From: Mucilaginibacter tundrae
Lineage (GTDB): Bacteria; Bacteroidota; Bacteroidia; Sphingobacteriales; Sphingobacteriaceae
Direction of reading: 5' to 3'
NCBI RefSeq assembly: GCF_013408825.1
Contig: NZ_JACCBZ010000002.1
Coordinates: 372,001-436,000, forward strand
Length of the DNA: 64,000 bases
The notes beneath the pieces are model-generated. The model saw only the letters and a list, made by a program, of their open reading frames with translations. It was not told where the DNA came from and did no database searches. The position numbers and the translations under genes are program-made. Shown here one piece after another: positions 10,516-20,916 of this stretch. Every line of letters begins with the position of its first letter. The first letter of the stretch is position 1.

Positions 10516-13500
10516 TTAATGAGGATGACTGCTATCAGACCGATCGTTTAAAAGTGATATGAGTTCGAGGGCATCATTATTACTTTTATTAGTAGCAAGG
10601 CTTTGTTTCCATTTCAAAAAAACCGGCTCAAATTTTACCATCTTATTTACATTGAACCATTGGATATGAAGTTTAAGATGCGCGGGAGCATGATACTTAA
10701 ACAGCCCTTCAAGACAGGACCTAAAGTTCAAATTTTGGAAACGGGCAGGCCAATCCGGTAAAACAACACTCATATTAAAGCTAAAAAAGTCTTCATTTAT
10801 AAGCTTATTATCCTTTACATTAACCACCATTTTTAACCTCGGGTACGATTGATCGCCGTAGGCTTTAATCTTGTTAAATAAAGTATCCAAAGCGGTAAAA
10901 GTATCATCCGAAGAAATAAGTTTACCTACATTTGCCAACCTGCTTAAAACTTCGTTATTTAAATTCTCTGCCTGCCTTTTCGCATTCTGCTCCTGTTGCG
11001 CGGCTTGTTTGAGGATATTGTCTACATCAGCACGATATTTAGTATTCAGGCTTTCCAATTCATCTTCGTTCTTTCTTTTTTCTTTTTGAGATGGCACAGT
11101 TCCCGAATCGCTCCTCCTTTTATTAGTTATTGTTAAAAATTGATCAGCTATATTGCTATTGGTTGTGGCAATCGCCATATTTTGTTCAGCAACATCTTTG
11201 TTTTTATTTGCTGCCGCGATATTTTGGGGCGTTGCTTTTTCTGTTAGCGCTACCGCTATATTGAAGATATTAATCGACTGTTTTAACTGCTGCTCGGCAA
11301 GGTGTACAAATTGCTCACTGCGGTCAGTCCATTTTTTATTGTTGATTTGTGTATTGGCCTGGGCCATATCAATATTTTGCTGGGCAAGGTAAAACTCTTC
11401 GCCCGGCTTAAAATTCAACAGTTTGGTAACAGCATCTTCGCGTTCATAAAAAGTAAGCAATCGCCCATGTTCAAAAATAATATGATGCTCATCTTTATAA
11501 AACTTAAACCCATAGGCTTTAGCATTTAAATCAGGCCTGAGCAGAACATGCTCTACCAAATAAAACCCTTCTGACCGGGTACTGATTTTGACTAAATTGT
11601 TAACCAGTTTTTTAAGCGTAATTACAGCTGGTTCTTTTTTATTTGAATATCTGCTGATAATGCTCCAATATTCATCTGCCGGGGTTTTATAAAGCACCAG
11701 GTTATCGCCATCCTGATAAGGATCGGGGCCTATACGGTAATTGTTGATGTTGATGGCATACTTGAGTACGGATATATCCTGGTTTCTGAAAACGAAAGCT
11801 TGCTTATGCCTGCTTTCGGCACCAGCCAATAGGTTATTTTCTATCAAATCATTTACATCCTTTTTACTCAGGATGATATTCTGAAACTCGGGGCTCCAAT
11901 CTGTTTCGTCGTTAGTATCGGTAATACTATCCTTCTCATGTTTCTTTTTGCCTGCATTTTCCAATGTCACTTTAGCAGGATCAAAAACAGCGGTTAGCTG
12001 CCTGTCTTTATGATTGATGATATACAGCAGTTTACGCATCTTAGCTTCAAAATTATATTCACCGTCGTCAGCATTTAAATAATTAAATGCACGGGCCCTG
12101 TTATAATTCAGCTTAGTAAAGTCTTTTAAGATGGATGACTTCCACTTGATCTCCGGCGAAACACGATGCTTTTTTTGATTGGCCCGATATAGTAGATTGT
12201 ATAGTTTAACCGGGTATGTAACACCTGTTTCGTTAAACCTGGCCAACAAATGATCGAGCATTTGATTTTTCCGCGTATCGAAAGAGTTATCAGACTCTAT
12301 TGAATTATTTAAGGCGGTTACATAACCATTTGATCTATCATTTTTAAACTTCTCCCATCCAGCATCATTATCAACATTATTGCCGGCTGTATATGCACCG
12401 ATGATGTCCTGCCCTCCAGGTATATTATACAAAGGATTGGCAAAATAGGTCTTGTTATCAATTATGGATACATCGTTTGAAAAAAATGCATCCAAATGAT
12501 GTAGTTGAGCAAGGTAATTTGACAGCACTTGCTCAAACAACATCAGGTAAGCTTTTAATTGTTTGGCCTGAGCCTTACGCTCATCAGTTGCAGATTTCAG
12601 CAAACCCTCTTCGCCAATACCATAAACCAGGGGAAAGTAATTTTGGATTGAATAATATACGGAGTTATCATGATAAGCGCCGGTAAGCTGATTGCCCGAC
12701 CTGTAAAATGATTTTACATAATCGCGGTATGAATTTTCAATAACGTTTTGCAATAGATCAGCAAACATTGTTTTCCGGATGGGCGGAACACGATATTTAT
12801 CGATAAATAAATTAATGTTTAATGACGACGCGGCTTCAATATCCAAAAAGGCAAATTCCGAATCATCAAGTACCAGCATTTTTGATGGTTCGCCGTCGGC
12901 GCCTCGGGCTATGGATAATTTTTTAACCAAAACAACACCCGGAACATTTGATATACTTTGAATGATATTTACAGCTTCGATATTTTGCTGTTTATCTTTT
13001 AATTCTGAATCAGGAATGAGGCCATTTTTAAGGAGCGGCCCGCAATAGATCTGATCGATCGTGTAACCTTTTTTTAACATCTCCGTTTCGGTAAGGTATT
13101 TTACCGGCCGGTTTATTGCATCGCGCAAAGCCATGTATATGTGCGTAAGTACATTTTCCGGCACCTGGCCCGGCTCAATCTGTATATCTGCATGTATGGC
13201 TACCTCTACCGGTTTAAGTACAACTATTTCATCAAAAATATCTTCACACAAATTGCGTTTGGAGTGATAAGCAGCACGAATTCTGTCTTTAATAAACTGT
13301 TCGTTCTTTGTGTGTACAAGCAGCTCTTTTGCAAACGCGATTTTTACCTGCACCATTACTTTATACAGCCCCTGCATAACGTTAGCACCAGAGGCCGACG
13401 TTACCGGTGTAAACCATATATTATCTATCTCGCTAACTTCATCAATAATAGCCTTGCGATAATCTGTTACGGTTACCGGGTTGCTGGTAAGTATATTTTG

Positions 13501-13767
13501 CTTAGGGAAGAAAGAATTGGATCTATAATCAATATTACCGTCTTTATCCGACAAGAGATCGGTTATGTCAAAATCAGTTTGATAAGCCAGATCGGTTATC
13601 GCATAGCATAACTGCTCTAAGATGGTTACACCAGGATCGTGAAGGTTAAAATCTGTCCAGATATTGCCGGCCATTTTTTGGATAAGTTCAATCCCATGGC
13701 TCCGGAGTGTTTCGAAGTCAAGAGGAATGTTCTGATCCTTGTTATCATTAAAAATGGCATCAATCAT
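10516..13767 (-). CDS. eCIS baseplate wedge protein (Afp12-like)
   Basis: 1083 residues. The N-terminus contains WTDFNLHDPGVTILEQLCYAITDLAYQ, a segment typical of Afp12/gp7-like baseplate proteins of eCIS clusters. The C-terminus (about 970-1083) ends in a domain with LPDWPARFQN and APAHLKLHIQWF. Between them, at about residues 790-960, lies a long Gln/Asn/Ala-rich, heptad-like stretch with repeated AxxN and IAxxN patterns that looks like an inserted coiled coil. The gene is 10 nt upstream of the tape-measure gene and follows the 263-residue protein. Assignment is by order in the operon and the N-terminal motif; the insertion may be specific to this lineage. Confidence 0.75.
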   Translation of the reverse strand: MIDAIFNDNKDQNIPLDFETLRSHGIELIQKMAGNIWTDFNLHDPGVTILEQLCYAITDLAYQTDFDITDLLSDKDGNIDYRSNSFFPKQNILTSNPVTVTDYRKAIIDEVSEIDNIWFTPVTSASGANVMQGLYKVMVQVKIAFAKELLVHTKNEQFIKDRIRAAYHSKRNLCEDIFDEIVVLKPVEVAIHADIQIEPGQVPENVLTHIYMALRDAINRPVKYLTETEMLKKGYTIDQIYCGPLLKNGLIPDSELKDKQQNIEAVNIIQSISNVPGVVLVKKLSIARGADGEPSKMLVLDDSEFAFLDIEAASSLNINLFIDKYRVPPIRKTMFADLLQNVIENSYRDYVKSFYRSGNQLTGAYHDNSVYYSIQNYFPLVYGIGEEGLLKSATDERKAQAKQLKAYLMLFEQVLSNYLAQLHHLDAFFSNDVSIIDNKTYFANPLYNIPGGQDIIGAYTAGNNVDNDAGWEKFKNDRSNGYVTALNNSIESDNSFDTRKNQMLDHLLARFNETGVTYPVKLYNLLYRANQKKHRVSPEIKWKSSILKDFTKLNYNRARAFNYLNADDGEYNFEAKMRKLLYIINHKDRQLTAVFDPAKVTLENAGKKKHEKDSITDTNDETDWSPEFQNIILSKKDVNDLIENNLLAGAESRHKQAFVFRNQDISVLKYAININNYRIGPDPYQDGDNLVLYKTPADEYWSIISRYSNKKEPAVITLKKLVNNLVKISTRSEGFYLVEHVLLRPDLNAKAYGFKFYKDEHHIIFEHGRLLTFYEREDAVTKLLNFKPGEEFYLAQQNIDMAQANTQINNKKWTDRSEQFVHLAEQQLKQSINIFNIAVALTEKATPQNIAAANKNKDVAEQNMAIATTNSNIADQFLTITNKRRSDSGTVPSQKEKRKNEDELESLNTKYRADVDNILKQAAQQEQNAKRQAENLNNEVLSRLANVGKLISSDDTFTALDTLFNKIKAYGDQSYPRLKMVVNVKDNKLINEDFFSFNMSVVLPDWPARFQNLNFRSCLEGLFKYHAPAHLKLHIQWFNVNKMVKFEPVFLKWKQSLATNKSNNDALELISLLNDRSDSSHPH

Positions 13768-13770
13768 CTG

Positions 13771-14562
13771 TTAAACCTTATCGCTGTAATAACTGTCTTT
13801 ACTCAAAAAAAGCTCATCGTCCCAAAGCTGTGTAACGGTATAATAAATATCTACACCATCCCCATAATTTGAATTTGATTTAATTTCGAGCATATAATTT
13901 TTTGAATTACCTGTCCAGCGCAAGTTAAGTTTATTCCAAAAAAAACCGTAATGCGCATTAGTCCGTCGTATTTTACCTCCTTTTGGGCCAAATACACATA
14001 ATGCGGTGGCATGCATAATGGCGAACTTACCGGTTCCTATTTTACCTGCTCGGGCAACAATCTCGAATGCTTGTCCATTTTTTAAATTAAGTATTATTGG
14101 ATGCCAGATTCCGTCGGCAGCTACACTGTCGCTTTTAAATGTACCTATACGGCCTCGCATACCCACAAAGCCATCAATGTCAACCTTATATTTGTCGCAG
14201 GTTTTGCCGATACCTATTTTACCGTTCGTATGAAAAAAAGTCGCTGTCGAGTTATCGTCCTGACCATCTCCTAATTCATCAAAAGGCTGCAGTTTTAAAC
14301 AATCAGGATCGGTTTTATCCTTTGATATTATGTAAAATGGATCTATAGAATTAATATCCTTGTAAAATGAAACCAAACTATTGGATGAATCGTCTGAATA
14401 GATCTTAAGACCGTTCTCCTTATCCTTTGAGAACCCATCATCATCCTTATGCACCATGGAGTTGATCAGATCAGAATAATGCTCTTCCGTTGGTATTTTA
14501 CCGTTCCTGAAATATGTCAGCAGCCTTTGCCTGCCCGAAATTTTAATTGATTTATTTTCCAT
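13771..14562 (-). CDS. Unrecognised eCIS-locus protein, possible fibre or receptor-binding accessory
   Basis: 263 residues; I do not recognise the family. The N-terminus (GRQRLLTYFRNGKIPTEEHY) resembles the conserved start of many Bacteroidota fibre- or adhesin-like proteins, and a following stretch contains GKIGIGKTCDKYKVDIDGFVG, like phage-tail peptidase-associated or fibre repeats. The second half is beta-rich (GQAFEIVARAG to MLEIKSNSNYGDGVDIYYTVTQLW) and resembles a compact carbohydrate- or receptor-binding domain. It sits between the two large baseplate genes, where Afp has its fibre gene Afp13 nearby. A role in target binding is inference from position and fold-like features. It is shorter than known Afp13 fibres. 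Confidence 0.5.
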   Translation of the reverse strand: MENKSIKISGRQRLLTYFRNGKIPTEEHYSDLINSMVHKDDDGFSKDKENGLKIYSDDSSNSLVSFYKDINSIDPFYIISKDKTDPDCLKLQPFDELGDGQDDNSTATFFHTNGKIGIGKTCDKYKVDIDGFVGMRGRIGTFKSDSVAADGIWHPIILNLKNGQAFEIVARAGKIGTGKFAIMHATALCVFGPKGGKIRRTNAHYGFFWNKLNLRWTGNSKNYMLEIKSNSNYGDGVDIYYTVTQLWDDELFLSKDSYYSDKV

Positions 14563-14567
14563 CTCGC

Positions 14568-17500
14568 TTAATCTAAATTATGAGGTATTATCAGGTCAAA
14601 AAGGTTTTTTGTAGTGTTGGCTTGATTGCCTTCATCCTCTTTTTCCCTGATTAGCTCACTTTTATCATATTTGTTCACCAAAAGTTCATCCATTATAGCC
14701 AGCTCACTAATACCCGATTTTTTTGCTTTAACATGCTTAACATCATCCTCAACGGTAATTAAATGGATAGTGCTGGGTATTAATACGGTTTCGGGTAGTG
14801 TGCCTTTTATATACGCGTCATTATTATTGGCATAGTCAACAATCCTGGCTTTTTTATCGTCTTCGGCCATCGCGTTGTTATAATAAAAATGGACTAGTGA
14901 GAAACCGGTAATGTATTTTATATAAGGCAGCTTTTTTAAATAGTTAAGCATTTCGCCTATATATATGCTGGTACCTATTTTAAATACCGATGCGCCATCA
15001 TACAACCAGGGGCATAAATAACGCTTGATATCATCATTAAATTTACGAATGTACATGCCGGTATCAGTAAGGCCATCGGTGTTAAACTTTATTGTGCATA
15101 TTACTTTAACACGTTCGTAAACAGTATTTTCCACATCTATTTTCACAAAAGATGATACAGATTTCTCCAGAAATTTTTTTACCTGGTAACGGATGGAAAG
15201 ATTAACCTTTGGCTCATCGCTTAAAAACAAGCCATTAACCTGTTCTTTCGGTATTAATACAACCCTGGGATTAGGCCTGTATTCCTCAATATAAGCCTGG
15301 GTATATTCTTGCGGGCTAATGCATTTAACCAGCAATATTTCGGGGAAACGATCTAATATGGCCTGCTCAATATCGCGGCTGGTAAGTAATTTTTGGTTGT
15401 GGCGCAACCGTTCGCTTACCCGGATATAGAATTGCTCATCTGATTCGGCTTTTTTGCCGCCGAATGATTGAAATGGCTGTGTTATACTCTGTATACCAAT
15501 AACTTTATTCTTTAATGTTTTTATAGCACCCGGGGGTATGTGCGCCGCATGGGGGTTATTAGAAACCACCCTGGTTGCCACAACCGCCTGAGGGTAAATG
15601 CCAATGATTTTGGATTTAACGTTTGCATTTCCTTTAGCCGAAGCCCTAATCCAATACAGTTGTGGCGATAATATCGCATTACCTGTTTTCAGATCGACGG
15701 GCAGTTTGATTTTAATAATCCCTGTATTTATAAAATTGTTGGTATTATCAACCAAAACATCTTTCCCGGTGAGGTAAACCCAATTATCATCATCAAGATA
15801 ACTCCATATTACAGGCTCTGTTTTTTTGGCGAGGTTTGTGAAATTATTCTCCTCTAATTGAAACAACAACGACAAGATTTGGCCTGGTTTTATGCCGATA
15901 AGGCCTATATACAGGTTGTTCCCCTGATCAAAATCAGGAATCAAACTATACGGTGAATTTCGTTTATCCGGATAGAGCTCCTTGGCTCCAAAGGGATAAA
16001 CATGAAATACTTTCAAGTCGATATCGTCAGCATTTTTAGCGTTCCCGGCGCTGAGCGTTTCAGAGTGCTCAAGCAAGTAATCAACTGTTAGGGACCGGAT
16101 CAATGCGATGTATGGCGGATTTGGCAATGGAAGCTTTTTAGACTTTTTGGCATTATGAAGCACCACCTCGGGAAATATTATTTGATAAAGTCGCTGTCCA
16201 AACCCATCTTTTGGTGAAATCAATTCCAGCCGTACCGCGCCTTCAGCAAAATTTTTATCCTTTACCGTATCTTCCTTATCCAATAGCGGCTTTTTAACAA
16301 GGTCCAGCCTTTTAACATCAATATTTTTTAATTGAGTTGTATTGCTCAAAATCCCCATGCCGCTATCATCGGTTTCAAATAAGCTAAAATCCTGCTGTAA
16401 CTCTTCTTTAGGGACAAATTTCCCATCGTTAAGCATGCTTATATTTACGCGGAAAGACCCGTTAGTAATATTATTATTGTAAGCCTTGTAATAAGTTTCC
16501 CATCCGCCGGGTTCTTTTGGCAAATCGGCCCAATCAAGCCGGATACAAAATGTCCTTGTATAGCGATTAAAAATATTGGAATTTTTAATATCAAGATATG
16601 ACCCTACCGCAGGCAGAGGGCCAAATATCTGACTGGGGCTTGAGGCATTTAATGGGCCGACATTATTTTGAAGTTTAACAGCCCTGCTGCCTTTTACCTC
16701 CGCGGCAATGCTTATGCGGATTATTTTAATGGTTCGTAAAAAAGTAAACGCGTTGTTTGCAGCATAATTTTTCAATAAAAACCTAAAGAGTGGCCAGGTA
16801 GTATCAAAATTACCACCATGAATTTCGGGTTTGTAAACATCAACAACCTGCTCGGCTTTGTTAATTTGCACCTCAAATTCCAACCTCTTTTCATCTTCAT
16901 TTAAACTAGCGGTGTATTTTGGGATTGTAACCCAACCCAGTGTATCGGTATAGTCAATAACAAAAGCGTCAGATAATAACTGATAGCTAACGGCTGCTAA
17001 ATCTTTACCAGTCACCTTAGCATAATTTACAAAATAAGCTATGAGGCTGCTAAAGGAGGCATCATCAATATAAATATGAAAAGTGATGATGCGACGGCCT
17101 TCAGTTTGATATAGTACCGGCGAAGCCATCATCAAACCAATATTGGTGATATCCATTGACTTGTCGGCCTCAGCCAGTCCGTCCTGATCTTCGCCCAACA
17201 CCGGCCATGTTTGTACCGGTAATTTATTTTTCAGGAAGTTAGCAGCCGTGCTGCAAGGGTAGTTACCACTATAAACCTGAACTTCTTTTACTGTACCGTT
17301 GTCTGTTTTTACCTGTATATGCTCGGCAAGGTACAATGTTTTCAATTCGGCGATTTGGGCACCAGTTATCAGTAGTGATTCATTCAGCGTAAAAAAAGCA
17401 GGGATTTGCTGGCCAGCCATTTGTGCAACTACTTCTTCACCTACCGTTAATGGCACTTGGGTGGCAACAGCATCTTTTTCAAAAACAACATGCACGCTAT

Positions 17501-18362
17501 CGGGTAAAGCGTTATTAGGGTGTAAGCCTAATATTCGTTTATAATATAAATCGAGGTGGTCTTTAGTAGTTAAATTCAGCTTTTGTTGCAAGTGCTCATA
17601 TAAATGCAAAAATGCAATATAAAGGGCTAAATGAGGTGCATATTCCTGGTTAAGCAGATCGTGATTTTTGAGATAGAATTTAGTGAAACCAAGAAGATGA
17701 TTGCATTTTTTGGACATCTCATTAAAAATATCCTTTATAGCAGGCAGCGCATTGATAATACGCTCTTTGGTTGACGAGCCTGTAAATACAGCTTCGTTGG
17801 CCGATAGGCTCGTATTGATTTTTATAAAATAGTGGGGTAAGCTAAGTTGTAATTTTTCACCGAATAGCGTAGCCGCTTCTTGTGTATACCTATTCAGTTT
17901 GAGCAGTTCATCATCAAAACTATCTACAATATTCAACAGTTCGTCAGACATTTTGCTGCTGTTAGCCATGGTGAGCAACCTGTCACGCAGGTTTTTCAAT
18001 AAATCAAACACATGCACCACAAAATTAAACAGATTTTTTAAGCCGTTTAAAAGTTCCTGTTCATTTTCGGCAATGTATAATTCATCACGGTATTTTGAAA
18101 ACAGGTTGGTGTAGTTAGACATATCAAATTTTGATATGTTGATCAATAAAATATTAGGATCTGATCTGAAAAAATCTTCCCAATTGCCCTCTATTTTATT
18201 ATTGATATTATAGTAATTAAACTGGGCGGATAATTCCGTAGCGAAACGGAGCATATCGGAAATATCGCGTTCATCAATTTTAATAAAGTCGGGCATTAGC
18301 GCTGCCATGCGCCTTTCATCTTGCGTTATGCCATCATTTAAAAGTGATTGATCGATATACAT
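14568..18362 (-). CDS. eCIS baseplate J/gp6-like protein (Afp11-like)
   Basis: 1264 residues. The C-terminal third has the baseplate_J signature: KAESDEQFYIRVSERLRHNQ, then LLTSRDIEQAILDRFPEI and the segment RPNPRVVLIPKEQ. This domain forms the wedge ring around the hub in phage tails and Afp/PVC particles. The N-terminal part is helical, the middle is beta-rich, in agreement with large Bacteroidota Afp11 homologues. The gene follows the gp25 gene by 14 nt and precedes the 263-residue gene by 5 nt, consistent with one polycistronic message. Confidence 0.85.
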   Translation of the reverse strand: MYIDQSLLNDGITQDERRMAALMPDFIKIDERDISDMLRFATELSAQFNYYNINNKIEGNWEDFFRSDPNILLINISKFDMSNYTNLFSKYRDELYIAENEQELLNGLKNLFNFVVHVFDLLKNLRDRLLTMANSSKMSDELLNIVDSFDDELLKLNRYTQEAATLFGEKLQLSLPHYFIKINTSLSANEAVFTGSSTKERIINALPAIKDIFNEMSKKCNHLLGFTKFYLKNHDLLNQEYAPHLALYIAFLHLYEHLQQKLNLTTKDHLDLYYKRILGLHPNNALPDSVHVVFEKDAVATQVPLTVGEEVVAQMAGQQIPAFFTLNESLLITGAQIAELKTLYLAEHIQVKTDNGTVKEVQVYSGNYPCSTAANFLKNKLPVQTWPVLGEDQDGLAEADKSMDITNIGLMMASPVLYQTEGRRIITFHIYIDDASFSSLIAYFVNYAKVTGKDLAAVSYQLLSDAFVIDYTDTLGWVTIPKYTASLNEDEKRLEFEVQINKAEQVVDVYKPEIHGGNFDTTWPLFRFLLKNYAANNAFTFLRTIKIIRISIAAEVKGSRAVKLQNNVGPLNASSPSQIFGPLPAVGSYLDIKNSNIFNRYTRTFCIRLDWADLPKEPGGWETYYKAYNNNITNGSFRVNISMLNDGKFVPKEELQQDFSLFETDDSGMGILSNTTQLKNIDVKRLDLVKKPLLDKEDTVKDKNFAEGAVRLELISPKDGFGQRLYQIIFPEVVLHNAKKSKKLPLPNPPYIALIRSLTVDYLLEHSETLSAGNAKNADDIDLKVFHVYPFGAKELYPDKRNSPYSLIPDFDQGNNLYIGLIGIKPGQILSLLFQLEENNFTNLAKKTEPVIWSYLDDDNWVYLTGKDVLVDNTNNFINTGIIKIKLPVDLKTGNAILSPQLYWIRASAKGNANVKSKIIGIYPQAVVATRVVSNNPHAAHIPPGAIKTLKNKVIGIQSITQPFQSFGGKKAESDEQFYIRVSERLRHNQKLLTSRDIEQAILDRFPEILLVKCISPQEYTQAYIEEYRPNPRVVLIPKEQVNGLFLSDEPKVNLSIRYQVKKFLEKSVSSFVKIDVENTVYERVKVICTIKFNTDGLTDTGMYIRKFNDDIKRYLCPWLYDGASVFKIGTSIYIGEMLNYLKKLPYIKYITGFSLVHFYYNNAMAEDDKKARIVDYANNNDAYIKGTLPETVLIPSTIHLITVEDDVKHVKAKKSGISELAIMDELLVNKYDKSELIREKEDEGNQANTTKNLFDLIIPHNLD

Positions 18363-18376
18363 GTTATGCTATATTG

Positions 18377-18799
18377 CTAAATAGAAACATTGGTACCCTC
18401 GCCCTGAAGATAAAATGGGAATACAATATTATGCCGGGTATTGGTTGTTATGATCTCGAAATTTACCTGCACCTGCAATACGCCATCAAGCTCATCACGG
18501 TTGATAATTATGGCTTCAATAAAATTAACCCGTGGTTCGAAATTGAGTAAAGCGTGATATATTATATGATTAAAATTGGCAATGAGGGTAGAATCGTTTA
18601 TCTCAAACACCAAACGCTTTAAATCGCAACCAAATTCGGGGCGCATCAAGCGTTCGCCGGGGATGGTGCTTAAAATGATCAGCAAGCTTTGTTCAATATC
18701 CTGCACATTAGAAACCATTTGAACCATATCTGTAGATTTGGTAAATGTTGGCGGAAAACTCCAGCCTGTACCTAAAAACGATTGCAGTTCATCAGCCAT
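18377..18799 (-). CDS. Baseplate wedge protein gp25-like (Afp9-like)
   Basis: 140 residues of the GPW/gp25 family. It has the start LGTGWSFPP, a helical segment with VQDIEQSLLIILSTIPGERLMRPEFGCDL that contains the conserved EQ and the ER-R-P-FG motif, and a beta C-terminus. The protein joins hub, sheath and wedge in contractile tails. It is the expected length and lies directly after the PAAR gene, as in related clusters. Confidence 0.92.
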   Translation of the reverse strand: MADELQSFLGTGWSFPPTFTKSTDMVQMVSNVQDIEQSLLIILSTIPGERLMRPEFGCDLKRLVFEINDSTLIANFNHIIYHALLNFEPRVNFIEAIIINRDELDGVLQVQVNFEIITTNTRHNIVFPFYLQGEGTNVSI

Positions 18800-18803
18800 A
18801 AAT

Positions 18804-19106
18804 TTATCCTCCTATCAATACTGTTGGATAACCTAATACAATAGACCCACCATGTGCTGTGCTATCGCCCATGCGCGCGGCGGGCTTGTTACAGATTAAT
18901 ACCGTTGCCGATCCCTTAATAATTGAATCGGGCGGGCCAACACAAACCGCATTATCGCCCATTACAGCAGCAGGCAGACCGCCAATTAAAACTGTTGGCG
19001 CGCCGGGGCCAATTATAGGCCCACCAACATGCGGTATTGGCGGTACACCTGGTGTTACCATTGGGCAAACATGCATATCCGTTAACCTAGCAGCCATCAT
19101 TCCCAT
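18804..19106 (-). CDS. PAAR-domain spike tip (Afp10-like)
   Basis: 100 residues, rich in Gly, Pro and short beta turns, with the metal-binding-type Cys/His residues MHVCP near the start and repeated PTVLIGG-like segments. PAAR proteins cap the VgrG spike with a sharp tip. The first Met at 19106 is used, but the Met three codons later (before AARLTD) would also fit. The gene lies 12 nt downstream of the spike gene. Confidence 0.9.
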   Translation of the reverse strand: MGMMAARLTDMHVCPMVTPGVPPIPHVGGPIIGPGAPTVLIGGLPAAVMGDNAVCVGPPDSIIKGSATVLICNKPAARMGDSTAHGGSIVLGYPTVLIGG

Positions 19107-19118
19107 ATTTCAATATTG

Positions 19119-20912
19119 TTAATTAATCATTACTATACCGCCTTTTACGGTTGTTTGTCCTGCTGCCGAAATTTCGGCAGTAGCGTTTCCTTTGGCTGTG
19201 AAACCCATTTGTGCGGTATTGGTGATATTCATACCCGAGATAGCCGCATCCTGTGTGGCGGTTACGGCAATTTTACCCGTTGCTTTAAGTGTGATGTTGC
19301 CTGTCGCATCCAGGGTTATATCTTTACCGCTTTTCAGGACGATTCCATCTGAAGTCATTTTGATGGAGTTACCGTTTTGATCAACAATCTCAATAGATTT
19401 GGCGTCATCGCTCAACATAATTGAATTAGCTCCGGGTGTTTCAATTTTTGTAATCTTTTTTTCATCATCAAAACTGATTTTGAGCTTGCTTTTTGTTGTT
19501 AACGATTTGATGTAATTGTTGTTATCGGCTGCCGGGCAAGGTGATTGTTTGGCATTGCTGTATAACGAACCCAATATCACCGGATACCGAGGGTTGCTTT
19601 CCAAAAAACCGATAACCACTTCATCACCAACTTCGGGCATAAAGCCCGCACCGGAACTTGATGTGGCGTAAAAGTTAGCCATACGCGCCCACACGCCATC
19701 CTGTGTGGTAGCATTTGATATAAGATTCACCAATACCCTATATTGCCCTTCGGGATCATCAAACAATTTTTTTACTGTACCTACCTGTAACCCATTAATA
19801 GCGGGTAACTGACCTGCCGCGGCAGGATATGAGAAATCTGAAAATTCCGATACCGCAATATTATCAAGGCCAAATTTGATGTATGTTGTCCATTCGCCAT
19901 CTTCAATGATATGGTTAACCGAGGTTACAAATGCATTACCGTTAAAACGTTTGCCTACATTGGCAAGTTCAATAATGTTGCCGGGCAAAACTAATTCACT
20001 TCCCAGAAAACTAACGTCGCCTTTTATAGCGCTTAAGCGCATGCGACTTAAAGTACCATTCGCCCAGGCCTTTAACTCATCTTCAGCCATAGGGGTACAC
20101 GAATTGAGGGTAAGCGTTTTTTGTCCAAGTTTACCCGAGAGTGTTTTAGCGGTTAAATTACCTTGCTCATTTACTGCAGGCTCGGTGGCGGTGGTTGAAA
20201 GCAACACCTGGTTTTTAATATCCCATGCCGTAGCGCTAATATCAGGCGCTTGTTTTTCGGCATTGACATCTGCGTTAAATGTAAGTATTGAATCGCCGGC
20301 GGCGATGTATAATACCGCGGCAGCGCTCGTTTTGGGGGCACCGATTGTTATATCATCACCATTAAAAGTGATAATATAGCCGTAAAGCTGCGCACGGGAC
20401 AAGATGAAATCCCAATCGGTAGCCAGTTTTTGAAATACGGTTTCCTGCGTTACCGATGTGGCGTCAACAGTAGCGCTTAACCCGTAAGTGCCGACAATTG
20501 AGGATATGATGTCGCTATCGGTTTTACCGGAAAACTCAGCTTCCGTTTTATTATAGGTAAGGGCCACCGCTTTATGCTTGCATATAACCACTACATTGTT
20601 AGGTGATGATGGGTTTATGCGGATGCCCTGCTTAACAATATACCCTTTGAATACTGAAGCGGGCACACTTGTAAAACTTGCCTTAATTTCAATCAAATTA
20701 CCTGGTACAAAATCTGTGCTATCACTTATTGGGAAAGCGCCATCATCCAGCTTACCATCGGCATACACCAATTCGGCGTAAGGTATGCGATTAACCTCGT
20801 GTATAATATTTACCGATAACAATGGGTAAATATCACTAACCGCCGTACCGTTTACTGAAACAGTAACAGATAGTATAGGATCACTAATATCAACAGGCGA
20901 TTTGGCAGGCAT
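19119..20912 (-). CDS. VgrG/gpD-like spike protein (Afp8-like)
   Basis: 597 residues. The N-terminal gpD/gp27-like hub (about 1-340) is followed by a gp5-type OB-fold with GVWARMANFYATSSSGAGFMPEVGDEVVIGFLE-type sequence at about residues 400-440 and a C-terminal beta-helix needle rich in T/K/A repeats (for example KDITLDATGNITLKATGKI). These are the three parts of a spike. Afp8-type proteins trimerise and carry the PAAR tip encoded next. No extra effector domain follows the needle. Confidence 0.92.
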   Translation of the reverse strand: MPAKSPVDISDPILSVTVSVNGTAVSDIYPLLSVNIIHEVNRIPYAELVYADGKLDDGAFPISDSTDFVPGNLIEIKASFTSVPASVFKGYIVKQGIRINPSSPNNVVVICKHKAVALTYNKTEAEFSGKTDSDIISSIVGTYGLSATVDATSVTQETVFQKLATDWDFILSRAQLYGYIITFNGDDITIGAPKTSAAAVLYIAAGDSILTFNADVNAEKQAPDISATAWDIKNQVLLSTTATEPAVNEQGNLTAKTLSGKLGQKTLTLNSCTPMAEDELKAWANGTLSRMRLSAIKGDVSFLGSELVLPGNIIELANVGKRFNGNAFVTSVNHIIEDGEWTTYIKFGLDNIAVSEFSDFSYPAAAGQLPAINGLQVGTVKKLFDDPEGQYRVLVNLISNATTQDGVWARMANFYATSSSGAGFMPEVGDEVVIGFLESNPRYPVILGSLYSNAKQSPCPAADNNNYIKSLTTKSKLKISFDDEKKITKIETPGANSIMLSDDAKSIEIVDQNGNSIKMTSDGIVLKSGKDITLDATGNITLKATGKIAVTATQDAAISGMNITNTAQMGFTAKGNATAEISAAGQTTVKGGIVMIN

Positions 20913-20916
20913 AGAT

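Noticed and set aside
12477..12686. Opposite-strand ORFs inside the eCIS baseplate genes
   Set aside because: Typical antisense shadows of long genes in AT-rich DNA; no motifs and no start signals.
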